64,000 bases of DNA, taken from positions 309,716 through 373,715 of the forward strand of contig DF236950.1 in assembly GCA_000708835.1 (NCBI GenBank), read 5' to 3'. Positions within the stretch are counted from its first letter, which is position 1. Every line of letters begins with the position of its first letter. The translations under genes and the position numbers were made by a program. The notes under the pieces are model-generated. The model was not told the DNA's origin and did no database searches. It worked only from the letters and a program-made list of their open reading frames with translations. The stretch is from Klebsormidium nitens. Taxonomy: Eukaryota; Streptophyta; Klebsormidiophyceae; Klebsormidiales; Klebsormidiaceae. Shown here one piece after another: positions 12,581 through 26,453 of this stretch.

Positions 12581-14224
12581 TTGCACAACCGCCAGGTTAG
12601 GATCAGATTGAGTGTACAGTGGTGTTGCTCGTCGAAGTAGAGTTCACGTCGTCCGCCCTGCTAGCAATTTTGCTCACATGCCACGCTGTTCCGACACATA
12701 AATGGTTGTATCGTTTTCGAGACACAGGCTAGAGCTAGGCATTGCCTTCCCCTCCTTGCGTTGTCAGGTTTTTCGTTGTAGCTGCGCTGGTTGATGAGAC
12801 GTGTGTGGAGGTAGTTGCAGGACAATCAGGCAACCATTGTGAGTCCGCACCCAGGTAGACTAGAAAGCAAAGGTGTACTTTGCAAGCTTTAGTTTTTCCT
12901 GCAATCGAAGGTCTACCCCTACTTCTTTTCAACCTCGTCCCCGCACACACTTTTGCAGCATGCTTTCAGCTATTTTCTACATGAAATGCATCAGACTTAG
13001 AGTTTGAGTCTCGATCAACGGCACCCCCGTACTTCTCTGCGATGATCATTGTGACATGTCTTCGAAGACATGTCACAATCCGATAAACTGTTGAGATGCG
13101 GAGCTCTAATCTGCTTCCGTGCGGTGTGGTTCTTCCTCTGTACTTCGCGTGCGGGGCATGAATCTGGTCTGATGTTTAGTAGTCTGCAAATGTGCAATAA
13201 ATCTACGATTCCTTCTCATCATCATGTTGAAAGACCTGAGTGCTCACGTTCGAGTGGCTTGATTTGTCGACGTTTTCGAGTTCTAGCTCGAGCTCGTGAG
13301 ATTTCATTTGAGCAGAATGTTGTGACGTCCTTGACAACCATCATACATCTTGCTTCAGAGGAAAAATGATGCACGAGAACGGCTGTCCCCATGCTGCTTC
13401 TAGCAATGCATTCTGGTGGTTGCTCCAGACTTGCGAAAGGGGACCCATGGGCGACTCATCCTAGCTCAAGGCTTCGTATCACACTTACGGCCCCGGGCGC
13501 GGGCCCGTTTCAATATTTTCATGGTCGATGAGTCCCAATTTGTTTTGATTCTGAATGACTATAGAACATGACTTACTGCTGGCACACGACAATCTGGCGT
13601 AGTATCAAAATGCACGCTTGATTATGTCCATATAGCGACGGTAGCTACGAATCTACATCGCAGTTGCCTGTGCGTGAAATTATTACATGTGCACCGTCTA
13701 TCCATGGCGGCAGGCAATTATAGTATCTTTTATTAAGTTTGAAATTTGGGCGTAGTGACATGCAGTGACGCATGAGGCATGTCTAGTCATCGGTCCAAGT
13801 CGATCAGTTCAAGCTGGTGACATGCTATGTGGTTCTAACTGCCCGCGGCATGCCGCCTGAGGAGCTAGTATGTCCTCATACATGTCACGTGTGCACCAGG
13901 GTGGCCGGCCGAACTTATGTGTGCGAATGCAAGCCTAAAGTTTTCTCAATCTTGTGTCGACCTGAACAAAACTAATACGCAGATTGCCAAGCGCGAGCAT
14001 TGCAAGTCCGTTGTTTCTCGAACAACCCAGACCACCAATAAATACTCCCAATTGCCAACGTTCTTGTGTCAAATTGTCCAAGGTAGACTCTACCTAAGCA
14101 AGCACGACTATCCTATTCTCATCAATACATAGAGTGCGATTATACCAGAGGCGCAAGCCCCACTTTGACTCGGCACAACACTTTCGGACTCAACCATCTG
14201 CAAACATGCAGTAAGTACGTTCTC
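12581..14224. other. Convergent intergenic spacer with a perfect palindrome
   Basis: The 1.6 kb between the ends of the LDLa gene (+) and the coiled-coil gene (-) should contain both 3' UTRs. No coding exon is supported. The one striking element is the 32-bp perfect palindrome at 13048-13079. Confidence 0.6.
13048..13079. repeat. 32-bp perfect palindrome
   Basis: The left half, ATTGTGACATGTCTTC, is followed at once by its exact reverse complement with no spacer and no mismatch; the centre is TTCGAA. It sits between two convergent genes. It could form a hairpin in RNA or a cruciform in DNA, or be a dimeric protein-binding site. No pairing extends beyond the 16-bp arms. Confidence 0.9.
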
Positions 14225-17200
14225 CTAAGTAACCACTTTCTGCTCCAACTGCCTCAACTGTTGCTCCATCTCGTCAACCCGCTGTGCCATTCCCCGGTGC
14301 TCCTCTCTCACTGCGAGAAGCTCCTCCTCCAACTCTTCCTTCTCCTCTTCGATCGTCTCCAAGCGCTCCAGCTGCCGGTTCAAAAAGTCCTCGGCCTGCT
14401 TCTGGGTCGCCATCGCCACTTCGTGCTGCTTGCGCTCCTCCTCTAGTTGCGCGCGCGCGCGCTCCTCTGCCTCTCGCAGGCGCGTCTCGAGGGCCTTCAC
14501 CTTCTCCGAGCTCGCGCCCGTATCTTTCGCGGCCTTCTCGAGATCTTGCACCCGGGCCTTCACCGACGGACTTCTCACGAGGGGGGTTCTCTCCGCTTCC
14601 AACTCGCGGACCCTTTTCTCCGCCACCTGCAGCTTGGCCGCCGCGTCCGCGACCCGTTTCTCCGCTTTTCCAACGGACTCCCGAAGCTCTGAGCCCAGCT
14701 GCTGCGCCCGCGTCTCCGCCGTTGCGATCTTTGTCTCCGCCGCCTCCAGCGCTTCCTTCAGACCGCCCGCGTTATCACTCTGTTCCGCCAACGCCTTCTG
14801 CAGCTTTTGGATCTCCGTCTCCAAGTCTACCCTCTCCTTCTTCAATTCCGACAACTCCGCTGCCTGCTTACGACCCTCTTCCGATGTGCCCTCAGCTTCT
14901 GTCACCTTATCCACAGATCCATTCCGAGCCCCGACTTCCGCCTTCTCCAGCAACTTCCGAGTCTCCACTAGCTCGGCCCTCAAGTCTTCCAGTTCTGCCA
15001 AACCCTCCCTCGCTTCCGCCAACTCTCTTTCCAGAGCCTCGACTCTTTCCGCCGCGCCCGCCTCCTTCTTCAGCCGCTCCACCTCCCCCTGTAGCAGCGT
15101 CACCTCCTTCGCCGCCTCGTCGCACGCGTTCTTCCAGACGGCCGACTCCTTCTCCAACCGCTCCACGGCCTCCCGCTTCTCCCGCTTTGCATCGTCCACC
15201 TCCCGCTGCAAGCCCTTCCTCACTTGGACCGCATCCGCTATATCTTTCTGCAAACCCTTCACTTTGGTAGCGCTTTCCGTTGCCCCTCGTTTCAGCGTTT
15301 CAAGCTCGCGCTGCCAGCCCTTGGCCTCCTCCGTCTCGCGCTCCAGCTTTTTTATGAGCCCGTTGCTGCTCTGGAGCTCGCGCTTCAAGCTGTCGAGGTC
15401 CTTGAGCTTGCCGCGGTTGTCCTCGATCTCCTTTTGCAGCTTGATTGCCCGGCTGGCCGCGATGCTCAGCTCCTTCTTCACACCGTCCAACTCGCGCTGC
15501 GAAAACGAACCGGCGACCATTACATGCTAACCGGAGTGTTAACTTGTCCGATTTTTGATCATCCATTCAGATTCAGATCCTTAGGAAGAGCATGCGTGCC
15601 AGGTAATGTTCATTGTTCGTGAGCATCGCGCTTATTGGGATCTTAGGATTTTGTTGCCTCTTTGAGACCAATCTCGTCCAAGAGGAACGAATTACCCTTG
15701 AAGCCGGAAGGGCGAGGCAGCACGGATGATGTTCAGACTGCAAACGCCGCAAGAAAAGCCCACTTGCTGTCCTGCCAGGCCTGCACCTTTTTGAAGGCCA
15801 CAAGGTTGTACGTTAAAGACGGAATGAACATAAAAGGTTTACGAAACTTGGTAGATGCTTTGTCTTCGCGAGGCAAGCGGATCACTTGTTGCACGCACCT
15901 GGACGGTCTTCCTCTCCTCGGCGTACTCCTTCTCTAGGTTGCGGACCTTCCCGCGCGCGTCATGCAGCTCCTGCTTCACCGCGTCTAGTTCCTTTTGCCG
16001 TGCCCGGGGGCTCTCTTCCTTCGCCAGCAGCCGCAGCTGGCCCCGCGCCTCCAACAGTTCCGCCCGCAGGAAGTCCGTCTCATCCACCTTGGCCTTGCTC
16101 TCCGCCGCCTGTGTCTCCAGCTCGTCGACCCGGATCTTGGCCGCAAAAAGCTCCGCCTCTAGTTCCCCCTTGAATCGAGTCGCCTCTTCAGAATCAGCCT
16201 CCGCCCGCCGCAGCTGGTCCTGAAGATCAGAGACCCGGTTCTCATTGTCGGCAGTGACCCGGTCGAGCTCCGAGCGAACGATTTCTAGCTCTGCGGCCCG
16301 CCCCGAGCTCTGGAGCAGCTCGATGTTGAGCAACTCGATCGTGCCTCTGGCTTCTTCTAACTCTTCCTGCAGGGCCGCGACCTCCGCTTTAGAATCGTCA
16401 CCTTGGTCCTGGCTCTCGCTAGCCACTTGGGCCTCCAACTCCGAGACCCGTTTCTCAAGAACCGCGCGCTGATCGCCGTCCGCTTTCTGGGCGCTTTCCG
16501 CGCTCTCAACCGTCTTCCGAAGCTCGCCCACCTTTCCTTCCAACTCTTTCATCGCCGCTCGCTCTTTTTCCAGCTCCACGAGCGCCGCCGCGGCCCTCTC
16601 CTTCGCGCCCGCCTCCGCCGTTTCGAGCTCTTTGCTCCGCTGCTTCGCGGTCTCCAACTCCTCCGTCAGCTTTTCTAACCCGGCCTGCTTCTCGTCGACC
16701 AAGTTCGAGAGCCGTGAGGCTTCTGACTCGAGGTCTGACAATCTGCTGGCCACTCCCTTGACCGCCTGGGCCACTTTCACGTCCTTGAGCATTCCCCCGT
16801 TGGGTTTGTTCTCAGGAGAGGTAGGCGGCTGCGAGCTTGACCTCGGCAGGACTGACTTTGGGTCGCGCACGGTGTCGCCCAGCTTCTCTTGCAGGAGCTG
16901 GAGGGTGTCCGTCTGCGAAGCACGCTCTTGCGCAACAGCCGCCTGCGGAAGACACGAGGCTTTGTGGATTCGGAGTGTACTCAGGGGATCACCAACACTT
17001 CTTCAGCTTTTTGATCTGTGCAGAATCTTGCACTCAGTTGTTGCCCCTCCCTGTTACTCTGTTCTTGGATCCGAGGATCTTCCAGAAAGAGAACCAGGAA
17101 ATCAACCTTGTTTGGGCCCTGCTTCCAGATATAGAATCTGCCGAAATCAGGAGTCGGATCCTCAAGAAGTACTTCCGACGTTGGGTCCACTTTGACGAAC

Positions 17201-20200
17201 GTACTTTTACTGAAAGATTCACAAGAGCGTACGACTAACCGTAAAAACTCAGAAAAACGCATGTAACAAAGCAAAAGTTCTTGGTCCAGTCGCTCTGACT
17301 ATTTCAAGGATACAACACCAGAAGTCTATCTACAACGTAAGATTTTCGACTCAGCAAGAGTGCCGTTCAGGCCTTTGGATGCCAATTCACGAGGGTGCCG
17401 AGTCGAACGCACGCAACTCGCCGAGCCCTGCTTTCGACACAGATTTACGGCATGTATACGTCAACTCGTGAAGGTGGGCTTTTCTGCTCCATAAACTTTC
17501 TTACAGCGACAGAGATTAGAGAACCTCCGGGGTAAGGTGCAAGGCCGGAGGCCCATAAGAAGCTATCGCAAAAACAATGGGAACTGATGAGCCTTGTTGC
17601 ATTTAGATTGATTTCACTGCATTGGCTTTGGAAGGCATGAAACGGCCGTACTAAAGTAACAGTCTGCAAACCAACTCCCCCTCTGCATAAGGTCGGGGTA
17701 GATTGACCACCGATTGAAGAAAATCACCGTAATCGAGTAGGCGTGACTTCTTGAGAGATCGACGGGCAAGTCGTTCTCGAAACTGCGACGAGACAAACTT
17801 CCAAGAAGACACTTGAGTCCGCAGCACCCGGCGGCTTGGAAGGAACCTCGTCTTGTTTACAGGAGCAGGGATGTAGATCATAAGGTTTAGGATCAGTGGG
17901 GCACAAGTTCGGTCTGCAGGAAGCTGACGACTTTGAACAAGTTCCCGAGAAACAAAATAGACCTCACCTCTGCAGTCTTGAGGGCGACCTGCAGCTCCTC
18001 TATCCGCTGAAGCGCCGCCTGATGCTCTTCGCTCACAATCTTGAGCTCCGTCTTCAAGTCCACCCTCTTGTGACGCAAGTCATCCACCTGCAGAATCACA
18101 GCGGAGAATCAGCTTCGTACGTCAGATTTGCCCAGCTTCAGGGCCTGTGTATGAATATGCAATCTAATTTACGTCATCAGACCGTAACATACAGAGTGTA
18201 TGCCTAGCCCTAACGCTGGCAACATTTCTCCTTGCGGCAATCTCAGTTGAGTGGTTAACCTTGGTTAGTCCCAACCAGCTTCTGCCACGACCTTCGATGC
18301 ATTCCAGACACCTTCCTCAAAGCACTTCAGAATGTTAAAGCTCTCTGCATCCTCATCGCGAGCAGTCACAAACATTGCTACGACGACTCTCGACGCACCT
18401 CGTGCTGCAGCGCCGCGTTGGCCTCCTCCAGCTGCGCCATCTTCTCCGCGCGCTTCTCCAGAGCGGCCTTCACGTCGCTGTCGAACCGCGCCTGCAGCTT
18501 GCTCAGCTCCTTTCGAGCCGCAGCCGCCAGAGCGCGCGCCTTCTCAGCCTCGTCCAGGGCGTCGCGCTTCTCTTTCTGAGCCGCCTGCATGATCGAAAGG
18601 TCACCGGCAGTTGGCACCGGAGACCGTGCAAGATGATGGTGCTAAGGCAGATCGAAACACTTGCACTCCGGAAGTGCTTTTCGGTAGGGTTCTCGAAAGA
18701 GTCGGCTCCGACTCTCCTCCTCTACCAATTCAGGCTGATGGTGTGTCTTAGGTCGAGACTAATCGGTCTCGGGATGGTATCTCAAGGCGGCTTGCAGGCC
18801 CAGGTTCGAAACCCCTAACAGCAACGGAAACTTGTGAGACCCACAGTAACTTCGAAGAAGATGCGTGATCAGAGGAGGCGGGGAGCACAACCCTTCTAAG
18901 CACGGTGTTTCGGTTTGAAAGAGCTCAAGACAACAGTTTACTATCCACTTAAAAGACAGCCACTTACCCTCACAAAGGACCTTCGTGTGACTCGTAGGTA
19001 CCTCACCGAAATTTGGATCGTTAGCCGGCTAAGCACGCAATGGTCCCAGCAAACCAAATAGCACTGACCCAGCAGCACAGACAGGCGCACTCTTGTCGCG
19101 CTTACCTGCAGTTCCCTTGCGACACCGTCCTTCTCCTTCCCCGTTGCGCCCCGCTCACTCTCCATCTTCTTCAGCTGCTCCTCGAGCTCCAGTCCCCGTG
19201 CTTTCAAAGTTTCGGCCTCCATCTCGACGCTCTTCCGAGCCCCGTCCGCCGCTGCAACGGCCTCGTCCCTTGCTGACGTGGCACTTTTCAACTGGCCCTT
19301 AAGGCCCTCAATCTCCCGCTGCGACGCTTCTTGCATAGACGATGCGTCCTGCAATTGCTTCTCTAAGGCTTCTACTTTGGCGCGCGCGGCCGCGACCTCC
19401 GTGCGCAGTGCACCGAGCGCCTGCTCGTGTGATGACGTGGCGCTCTGGAGGTCGCTCCTGAGTTTCTCTGCTTCGCGCTGCAGGCGTTCCACCTCTGCCA
19501 GCCGTTCCTTCGAAGCAGTCTCGTGCTTCTCCGCCCTTTCCGTGAGGTCCCTGGAGACGAGCTCCTTTCTGCTGTCGCTATCCTTCTTCAATGCAGCCAG
19601 CTCCGCTGCCATTTTCTCCCTCTCTGAACCAACCTCCTTCAGCACCTTTTCCAGCCGCTCCACTTCGGCCGTAACCTTCGCCTTCTCAGCCGTGACCTTA
19701 TCCACCTCGGCCAGCGCTCGTTTCCGCTCTTCGCCAACTTTCTTCTGCCCTTCGCCAGCACCGGCGTTCTGCGCAGCCTCGTGCGCCAGCCGTTCTTTCT
19801 CCGCGGTCCTCTCGCTCAGTTCCTTCTCCAGCCTCCGCACGTCTCCCTTCAGCCGCTCAACTTCTGCACTTTTCGCCTGAGCATCTTTTACTGCCACTCC
19901 CAGCTCCGCCTTCGAAGTCTCCAACCCCCTCTCCCTCTCCGTTAGCGACTTCTCGAGCTCGTCCGCCCGCTGCCCCTTCTTCTTCCACTCTGTGAGCTCC
20001 CGTTCCAACGCCTCTTTCGCGACCTTGAAAGTACCCAGCTGCCCGACAATCTTCTCTGCTCTTTCCTCCAGCCTCGCCGCTCTCGCCCGGTCCTTGTTCT
20101 GCGCTTCCGACAGCTCCTTATGCTCGCCCTCTAGACCCTCCAATCGCCGAGCAGCACCCTCACCCTCCGACCTAGCTCTCTCCAGCTCTTCCTCTTTCTT

Positions 20201-23200
20201 CTTCAGGTCGTCGCGAAGTTCCTCCAAGCTTTCGTTCACTTTCTGAAGCTCGGCGCTCAACGCCTTCTTCTCTTCTACCAAGCTCTCAATCTCCTTCTGC
20301 AGCGACGCCAGATGCACTTCCGTCCCTTCCTTCTCCTCCCGCAGATCGATCATTTCGCTCTCCGCCTTGTCGAGCGCACCCGCGATGCGTCCCGTCGTCG
20401 ACTCAGCCGCGTCCAGCATGGACTGCAGCTGCTGCACCTGGATCGCGTAGTTGTCGCAATCCATAGAAAGTTCCCGCACCTTCTTCTTCAGCGCCTCCGT
20501 GTCCGGGCGGCTCGACGGGCTGCGCTCCTCGTACGAGCGCAGCGCCCTTTCTGCCTTCAGCGCACGCTCTTCCGCAAGCGCCACCTTCTCCTGTGGAGAA
20601 AGAATCGTGTGTTCAGTTGCTGCAAGCTTTCAAAAGGGCAAGAATTCCCTTCGCATGAACTTTTGTACACGAGAACAAAGGAATCCTATGCACAGACCGA
20701 TCTTCCTCAATCGAGACCAGCAACTAGTAAGTACTGAGCCAGCCATCTCCGAAGAAAACCTGCTTCAAGGGGAAGCGGTCACAACAAGAGAAACTTTAAT
20801 ACCAGATCAGGTAGGCCGTTTGGGACTGTTCTGCGAAACAGTCAGAATCTCCCAGAAGCCGCTCATTTATGCAGCTGCTCTAAACAGGCTGGTACAGCGC
20901 TTCCTCACCTCCGCGGCCTTGACGGCTGCAACCCGCTTGTCCACCTCTTCCTCCGCCTCTCTGGCCCTCTTCTTTGCGAGCAGCGCCTCCTGCTTGGCAT
21001 GGTTTGCAGCCGCCTCTAGTTCCTCGACACGCTTCAGGCTCTCCGCTTCCACAAAGGCCCGGGTCTCGCGCTCCTGGTGAGCAGGAAGGTCACTTCGTTG
21101 ACCCTCGAATCCTAATATGCTTCTCACAATATTAGTGCCAAGCTTAGAGACCATCCCAGGGCTGCGGAGGAGTTGCAAGGCTCTAAATACAACTTCGCAG
21201 TGCGCAACTAGTGCCAAATGAGTGGGCTCATCAGCGCCCATGCCAGAAGATGCATCTTTCACCAACAAGTAGGCAACGAGAGTTGGCGCCCTGGACCTGC
21301 TTGCGGATAAAACGGGTTATTACCAAAGGCTTTGAAGGAACTATTGAAGGGCTCCTCACCTGTTCGACGAGCTCCATGAGCTGGTAGCGCTGATCCCGTA
21401 TCTCCTGATGCAGGTCCTCCGCTTCCTCTTTGGCGCGCTCCTTCTCCTCCTCTAGCTCCTGCACGAACCGATGAGGGCACATTCAGGGCTTTTCAGCATT
21501 TTAAAACCCTTCGTTCAATCCGACACGCCTCGTCATCAGAGTGCCCACAAGAAGATCTTATCCATCTAACTCCAACGTCAGGGGGCTTAAAAACTGCCGA
21601 CGGCCAAAAGTTCTCACAAATTGACCATCATACACCAGGATATGCACCACATGGAACTGAGCAGACAAACAGGACCCAATGTGTTCCTTCAGGCAGTCAA
21701 TCTGATGATCTCGCATTCTCAACCACGTTCGACAACTTCCTACCTCGACGAGGCGCTCTAGCTTTCTCTCCATGTCCTCCCTTTCCTTGGTCAATGCCAT
21801 CTCTGCCATTCTTGCGGCCTTGAGCTGACCCTGCCACACAACGCGTGCGAAGACAACAATGAGATCTGGACTTTGAGCACAAGCAGACACATCTTAAAGA
21901 ATGTATAATCAGCCAAGGTAAGAATAAGGAGCGGATGTATAGATTGACTATAGTCGCAACTGGAGGTGAATGCGATTTCCCTTATAAAGCGTACTTAGAA
22001 CCTTGTTTCGAGGTTGGAAACGCCGGCTGATATCCTGCCCGAGAAACCGGAAGACCTGCAAACACTCGGGCCTCCAACCCTTACGAGCACAAAAGCGTAC
22101 CTCTGAGTCTGCAAGCGCTTTCTTGGCCTCCCGTAGCTTTGAGTCGGCTTCCCAATCGCTCTCTCGGGAGACTGTAAACGCCGGATGGACAGGTGACCAT
22201 CCAGCGGCCGTTTCCCCCAACTCGACGAACTGCTGGAGAGCGTCGCTGCCGTTGCGGCTGGACTCGAAGTTGAGCCCTGCTATGGAGAGTAAGGAACATC
22301 TCAGGAAACCCGATTGTCGAAACCTCAGGAACTGCTTGAAGTCTGCTTTGCACAGGTCGTGGAGACTCCGCATTAGAACCTGAACGAAACCAGAACCCAA
22401 AATGACCGTTAACAGTAGCAGACATGACCTCAAGCTCAAAGCTAGTCCTTGTTGGAAGGAATACCTATTGTAGAAGCAAACACCTCCCTCCGACAAGCCT
22501 ACGGACTCACATAAAACCCTTACCGAATGAGTGGGATGGAGACAGAGGAGGGAGCCCCGGAGGCCGCATGGGCGGCGAGCTCCCAAAGTCGCCGTTTCTG
22601 AGGAGCCTCTCGAGCTCCTGCACCCGCAGGCGCAGGTGGTCCCTCTCGACCTCTGCCTGTGCAAGGCGTGGCATATCGACGGTCCCACCAATGATGTTGT
22701 TTGCCGCGCTTCGAGCCAATTCGTCTCGGAGGCGCAGCACCTCATTGTCGAGGCTCGAATCCTGAGGAGCGAATGGATGCAGTGAAGGTCTGGCCATCTG
22801 CTCGTCGTTAACCCTCCAAGACGTTGTTGGAGGTTCGAGAAGCTGCGATCTTTCAAAACAAGGGCAGAGAAACGTGCTCTGAGAAAGTGCAAAGACCGCT
22901 CAGGGTCCAGAAGCGGAAAAAACTTCCAAAATTGCAGAATCGGCCCTATGTTGCCTGGTTTTGGGACTCTGAAGCCGTCTTGGAGCAGCACTTGGACCAT
23001 GGAGTGACCGCATCTATTTCTGCTCAAGCTTACATAAGAACGCGACACAAGGAGTTTGCAACAGAGCGCAGGAAGAGACCGGCACTAGACATATCAGGTC
23101 GCTTACTCGATCTTCGCTCCTGTCTGTTCCGCTGTCAGACAGACGGTCATTGGAGCTGACCCGCTTCAAGATTGGGTGGTGCTTCCGGGACAGCATAAGT

Positions 23201-26188
23201 TGCAGGGCGTCTGAGGACCAAGACGGCGCAGGTTTTGTGAGAAGGTGACAAGAGGGTACACACGAGGGCATGTTGTTGCCTCGTGCCCAAGTGGAGGTCA
23301 AAAGAACCGGAAGATGCACTTAACTTGAACAGGCATAATAAGGGAAAGGTACTGCAGCGACGCTGACACAAGTTACTGCGAACTATGAGGTCAATCAACC
23401 ACAGATATGCATATCTGTCCTGATCTCACCGTTTTGGTCTTGGAGCGCCTCCAAGTCCGCCTCCAAGCTGGCAATCCTCTCTTCAGCTTCGCTCGGGTTC
23501 AACGGCTGAAAGGAAAGTGAGAGAACAAATCAGCATGGATTTTGGCTATGGACAGACAGGACCGGCTGAGAGTGAGAAAATACCGTGCCTCCTGGAGAGC
23601 AAGATTCGAACTTTCAAACAGAAAGTTCCAGAATGAAGGACTTCAAACAGAATCTGCATTAGGGGGAAGTCAAGCAGAAGGTAATAAGTCACGACTTTTG
23701 ACACTGAAAGTCGCAGCAAGTTGGCTTCCAGAGCAACGGCGAGTGTGTCAGAAAACAAAGACCGTGGAATGCAACTCTTAACAGCTTCAACTCGTTATGG
23801 CCAATTGTACCAGGCTACCTCGGCATAGTTGGAGTAAGGCAGCTGCACTCACTGTGGCTGGTGTTGCCTGAGACTTCATCTGCTCTTTCAGAAGCAACTC
23901 TTCCAGGCTGTCTCGTTCCTCCGCCAACTGCACACAATAAAAGATCATTTCTTGCTCTGCTCTGCCCTTAATCAGAATGAGCCAAATCTCTCTTTAGATA
24001 AGAACTTCTAAACGAAATATCTATCTTAATCACAATCAATGCCATCAAAAGTCAAAAGCTAGTACAAACTGACGTAGTTAAGCATTGCTCTTCAGGCACC
24101 CGCCCACCTGCTTGTTGATAGCCTCCAGTCGACCGATCTCTGCAAGGGCACCATCAAGGTCCATAGGGCTAAACGAGGTCCGGACGCTGCCTTGGTACGA
24201 GCTCTCGCTTCCAAGCTGCGCCGACAACACAAACATCAAAATCCACTCTCTTGCAAGGGGCAATCGCGGGTGACTGCTTGTAGAGGCAGGCATACTACGT
24301 GCTTCAGATTGGCGGGACACAGATCTTGTCAGATGAAAAGGCTGCAAAGCCAGCCATTTGTTGACAGACTTTGCAAGACAATCTATGCAGAGGTGGGTGT
24401 GAGGAAGCTTACGTTGCTCTCAGAAAGGCGTCGAACTTCCGACTCCAGGTTGTCTGAAAAGGAGAAACGCACTTGTTAAACCTCCCTCCTTTGAAGGAGA
24501 AAGTGGTGTAGGTCCAGCTAGTATAAAAATTGTGCAACAAGAAAAACCAGAGCATTCAACAATGAGACGTCGCTTTTGTAGCTTGTCAACAAAGCCAGAG
24601 GACACATTCATATAAGGTTGCCTACCATTGTTCCGCTTCAGAGTAGCCAATGCTTTCTGATGGAGTTGCAAGGTTTCCTCGGTCTCTGCCACTTTCTCCA
24701 TCAAAGTGACGTTTGCATCTTGCAGCCTGCGATTCATGTCAGATGTTCCGCATAAGAAACATGACCAAGCAGGAATTGACTACTGAAAGGACTAAAATCG
24801 GCAGATGTCAAACTTGGTGACGATCTGCTATCACAGATCTTAGAGACAGGTTCCCCATATACTCAAGCAGGGTCAGCCATGAGCACTTCATTGCATTCCC
24901 AAGCATCGTGTTTGGCAATTGTTGAAGCTGACCTCTTACTTTTGTTATATGCTTTTCTCATCACAGGCATGTCAGTCCAGCATTCTAAGTTAATCAAAAA
25001 ATGCTCACATGATATTCTCCTTCTCAACTTCAGCAAGTTCGCGCAGGGCCACGCTTCGAGGGCTGCTAGGCATCTGGAAAGAAGCAAGGCCAAATTGGTG
25101 CCGGCACCTCATCACTCGAATAAGGAGATAGACCTCATCGATCCTCATTGTCTTTGCTCCCAGAAATCTTCCAACTGCAGAGCTAGGCTAGCCTCAGTAC
25201 CGGCACACGCTTTGTTGTGCAGATGCAGATTATATGAGGAAGGCAAGTCGAACTTGAGTGAGACAAACACACATAAGGACACATGTAGACACATGGTGCT
25301 GGGCCTACCTGCTTCCGAGCAGGAGAGCGAAAGGAGGCCGAACTCCTGCAAGTGCAATAGCCACCACTTAAGCAGGATATTAGGGTGGGGCCCTGAAAAT
25401 TGTCAGTTGTTCGCTCAGGGCCTCTACTTGCATTGGCCCATGCTTTATAACTGCTCAACAACGAGAAGAGTGCTAAGAGTCATCTACAGTCAGTATGTGA
25501 AGCCCAAATGGCAATACAACGCGAAATGGCGGATACCCCCACCTGGTCTTGTCCTTCCCTTCAGTCATGTCTGCTGTGATCAGCTTCGGTCGAGAGCCCT
25601 GGAACGGCCTGCCACTGATATCCAGCCCCTCATTCCGCAGCAGCTCCGCAACAGTGGGCGGAATCTGACAAAAAAACCCTTGCAGAATAAGAGCTAAATG
25701 CAATTGAGCAAACTTATTTCCGGGGATCAGAATAGACAGACAAATGTGACGGAGTTAGTTTCGCACCCACAAGAGCGAAGACAAGGAATCGTCCACATGA
25801 CCGATTGACATGCACAATGCTGGAAAACAATGCACAATGCTAAAAGAAACTCAAGACTGTATTTAAGAGAGACTGAAAGCCTGTTAAACCACAACGCATT
25901 TGAAGTGTCACAGTTAAGCAAAAGGTTGTCTTTCTTACGAACAACGAAACCGAATCTTTTCAGATCTAAAAGTCGAAAAATGAGTTAGCCAGCAATGCTG
26001 TCTTCCAGCATCAATCAAACTACAGCACGTTTGACAGGCTTGACGGAGTGCCAACAAACAAAGGGGCAGCAAAAAGCATACAGAACAATGCCAATGTCTT
26101 ACATCAGTCTACATTGCCAAAGCAAGAAGTACCCAAGAAACTGCGTTTTCAAACTCACCTCCTCCTCCGAGAAGATTGTCCTACTCAT
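14225..26188 (-). CDS. Large coiled-coil protein, about 1876 aa, 20 exons
   Basis: Exons in transcript order: 26188-26159, 25664-25543, 25345-25309, 25073-25009, 24726-24626, 24453-24413, 24215-24108, 23927-23853, 23505-23430, 23210-23107, 22761-22524, 22276-22101, 21830-21744, 21458-21360, 21073-20909, 20590-19106, 18584-18399, 18087-17968, 16942-15899 and 15496-14225. All are GT-AG and in phase; total CDS is 5631 bp. The start MSRTIFSEEE is joined in frame to IPPTVAELLRNEGLDISG. The first eight or so exons are small and encode a mixed Ser-rich N-terminal region. From about residue 330 the protein is almost unbroken heptads rich in Glu, Lys, Ala and Leu, ending LRQLEQKVVT. There is no signal peptide or membrane span, so a cytoskeletal, nuclear-envelope, Golgi or centrosomal scaffold are all possible. 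I do not recognise a named family. Motor and DNA-binding domains are absent. Confidence 0.85.
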
Positions 26189-26453
26189 GATGCCAAGTCC
26201 TGGAATCTCCGCCTCTTTTTATGAGTGACCTGGTCTCAACAGAGCCACCTTTCTTGCTTCAAGGATAGCAACTCTTCTATTTATTCAAACTATCTTTCAT
26301 AACTGCCTAACTTGTAGTGTATCATCTGCACGGGGGATATGAAGAGAGGATGGTGCAACCTCAATAGGGTGTAAAACCTTCTGCGCCTGGTTACAAGTGT
26401 CAGCTGCTGTATACAAATCCAACATCCCTGGCTCGGAGAGAACCCCAAGCTAA

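Noticed and set aside
12028-12611. 226-codon frame running through intron 7 and the last LDLa exon
   Set aside because: It reads the last exon out of frame and destroys the two Cys modules; the frame starting after the acceptor at 12197 matches the upstream phase.
14284-15530. Long plus-strand open frames of 328 and 366 codons
   Set aside because: They are antisense to the last exon of the minus-strand coiled-coil gene. GC-rich Glu/Lys/Ala/Leu codons give stop-poor Ser/Pro/Ala-rich frames on the other strand. The sense frame has correct splice sites and heptads.
18780-18830. GGTTCGAAACCCC resembling a tRNA T-arm
   Set aside because: No acceptor stem, D-arm or anticodon arm of proper spacing could be drawn around it, and it lies inside an intron.
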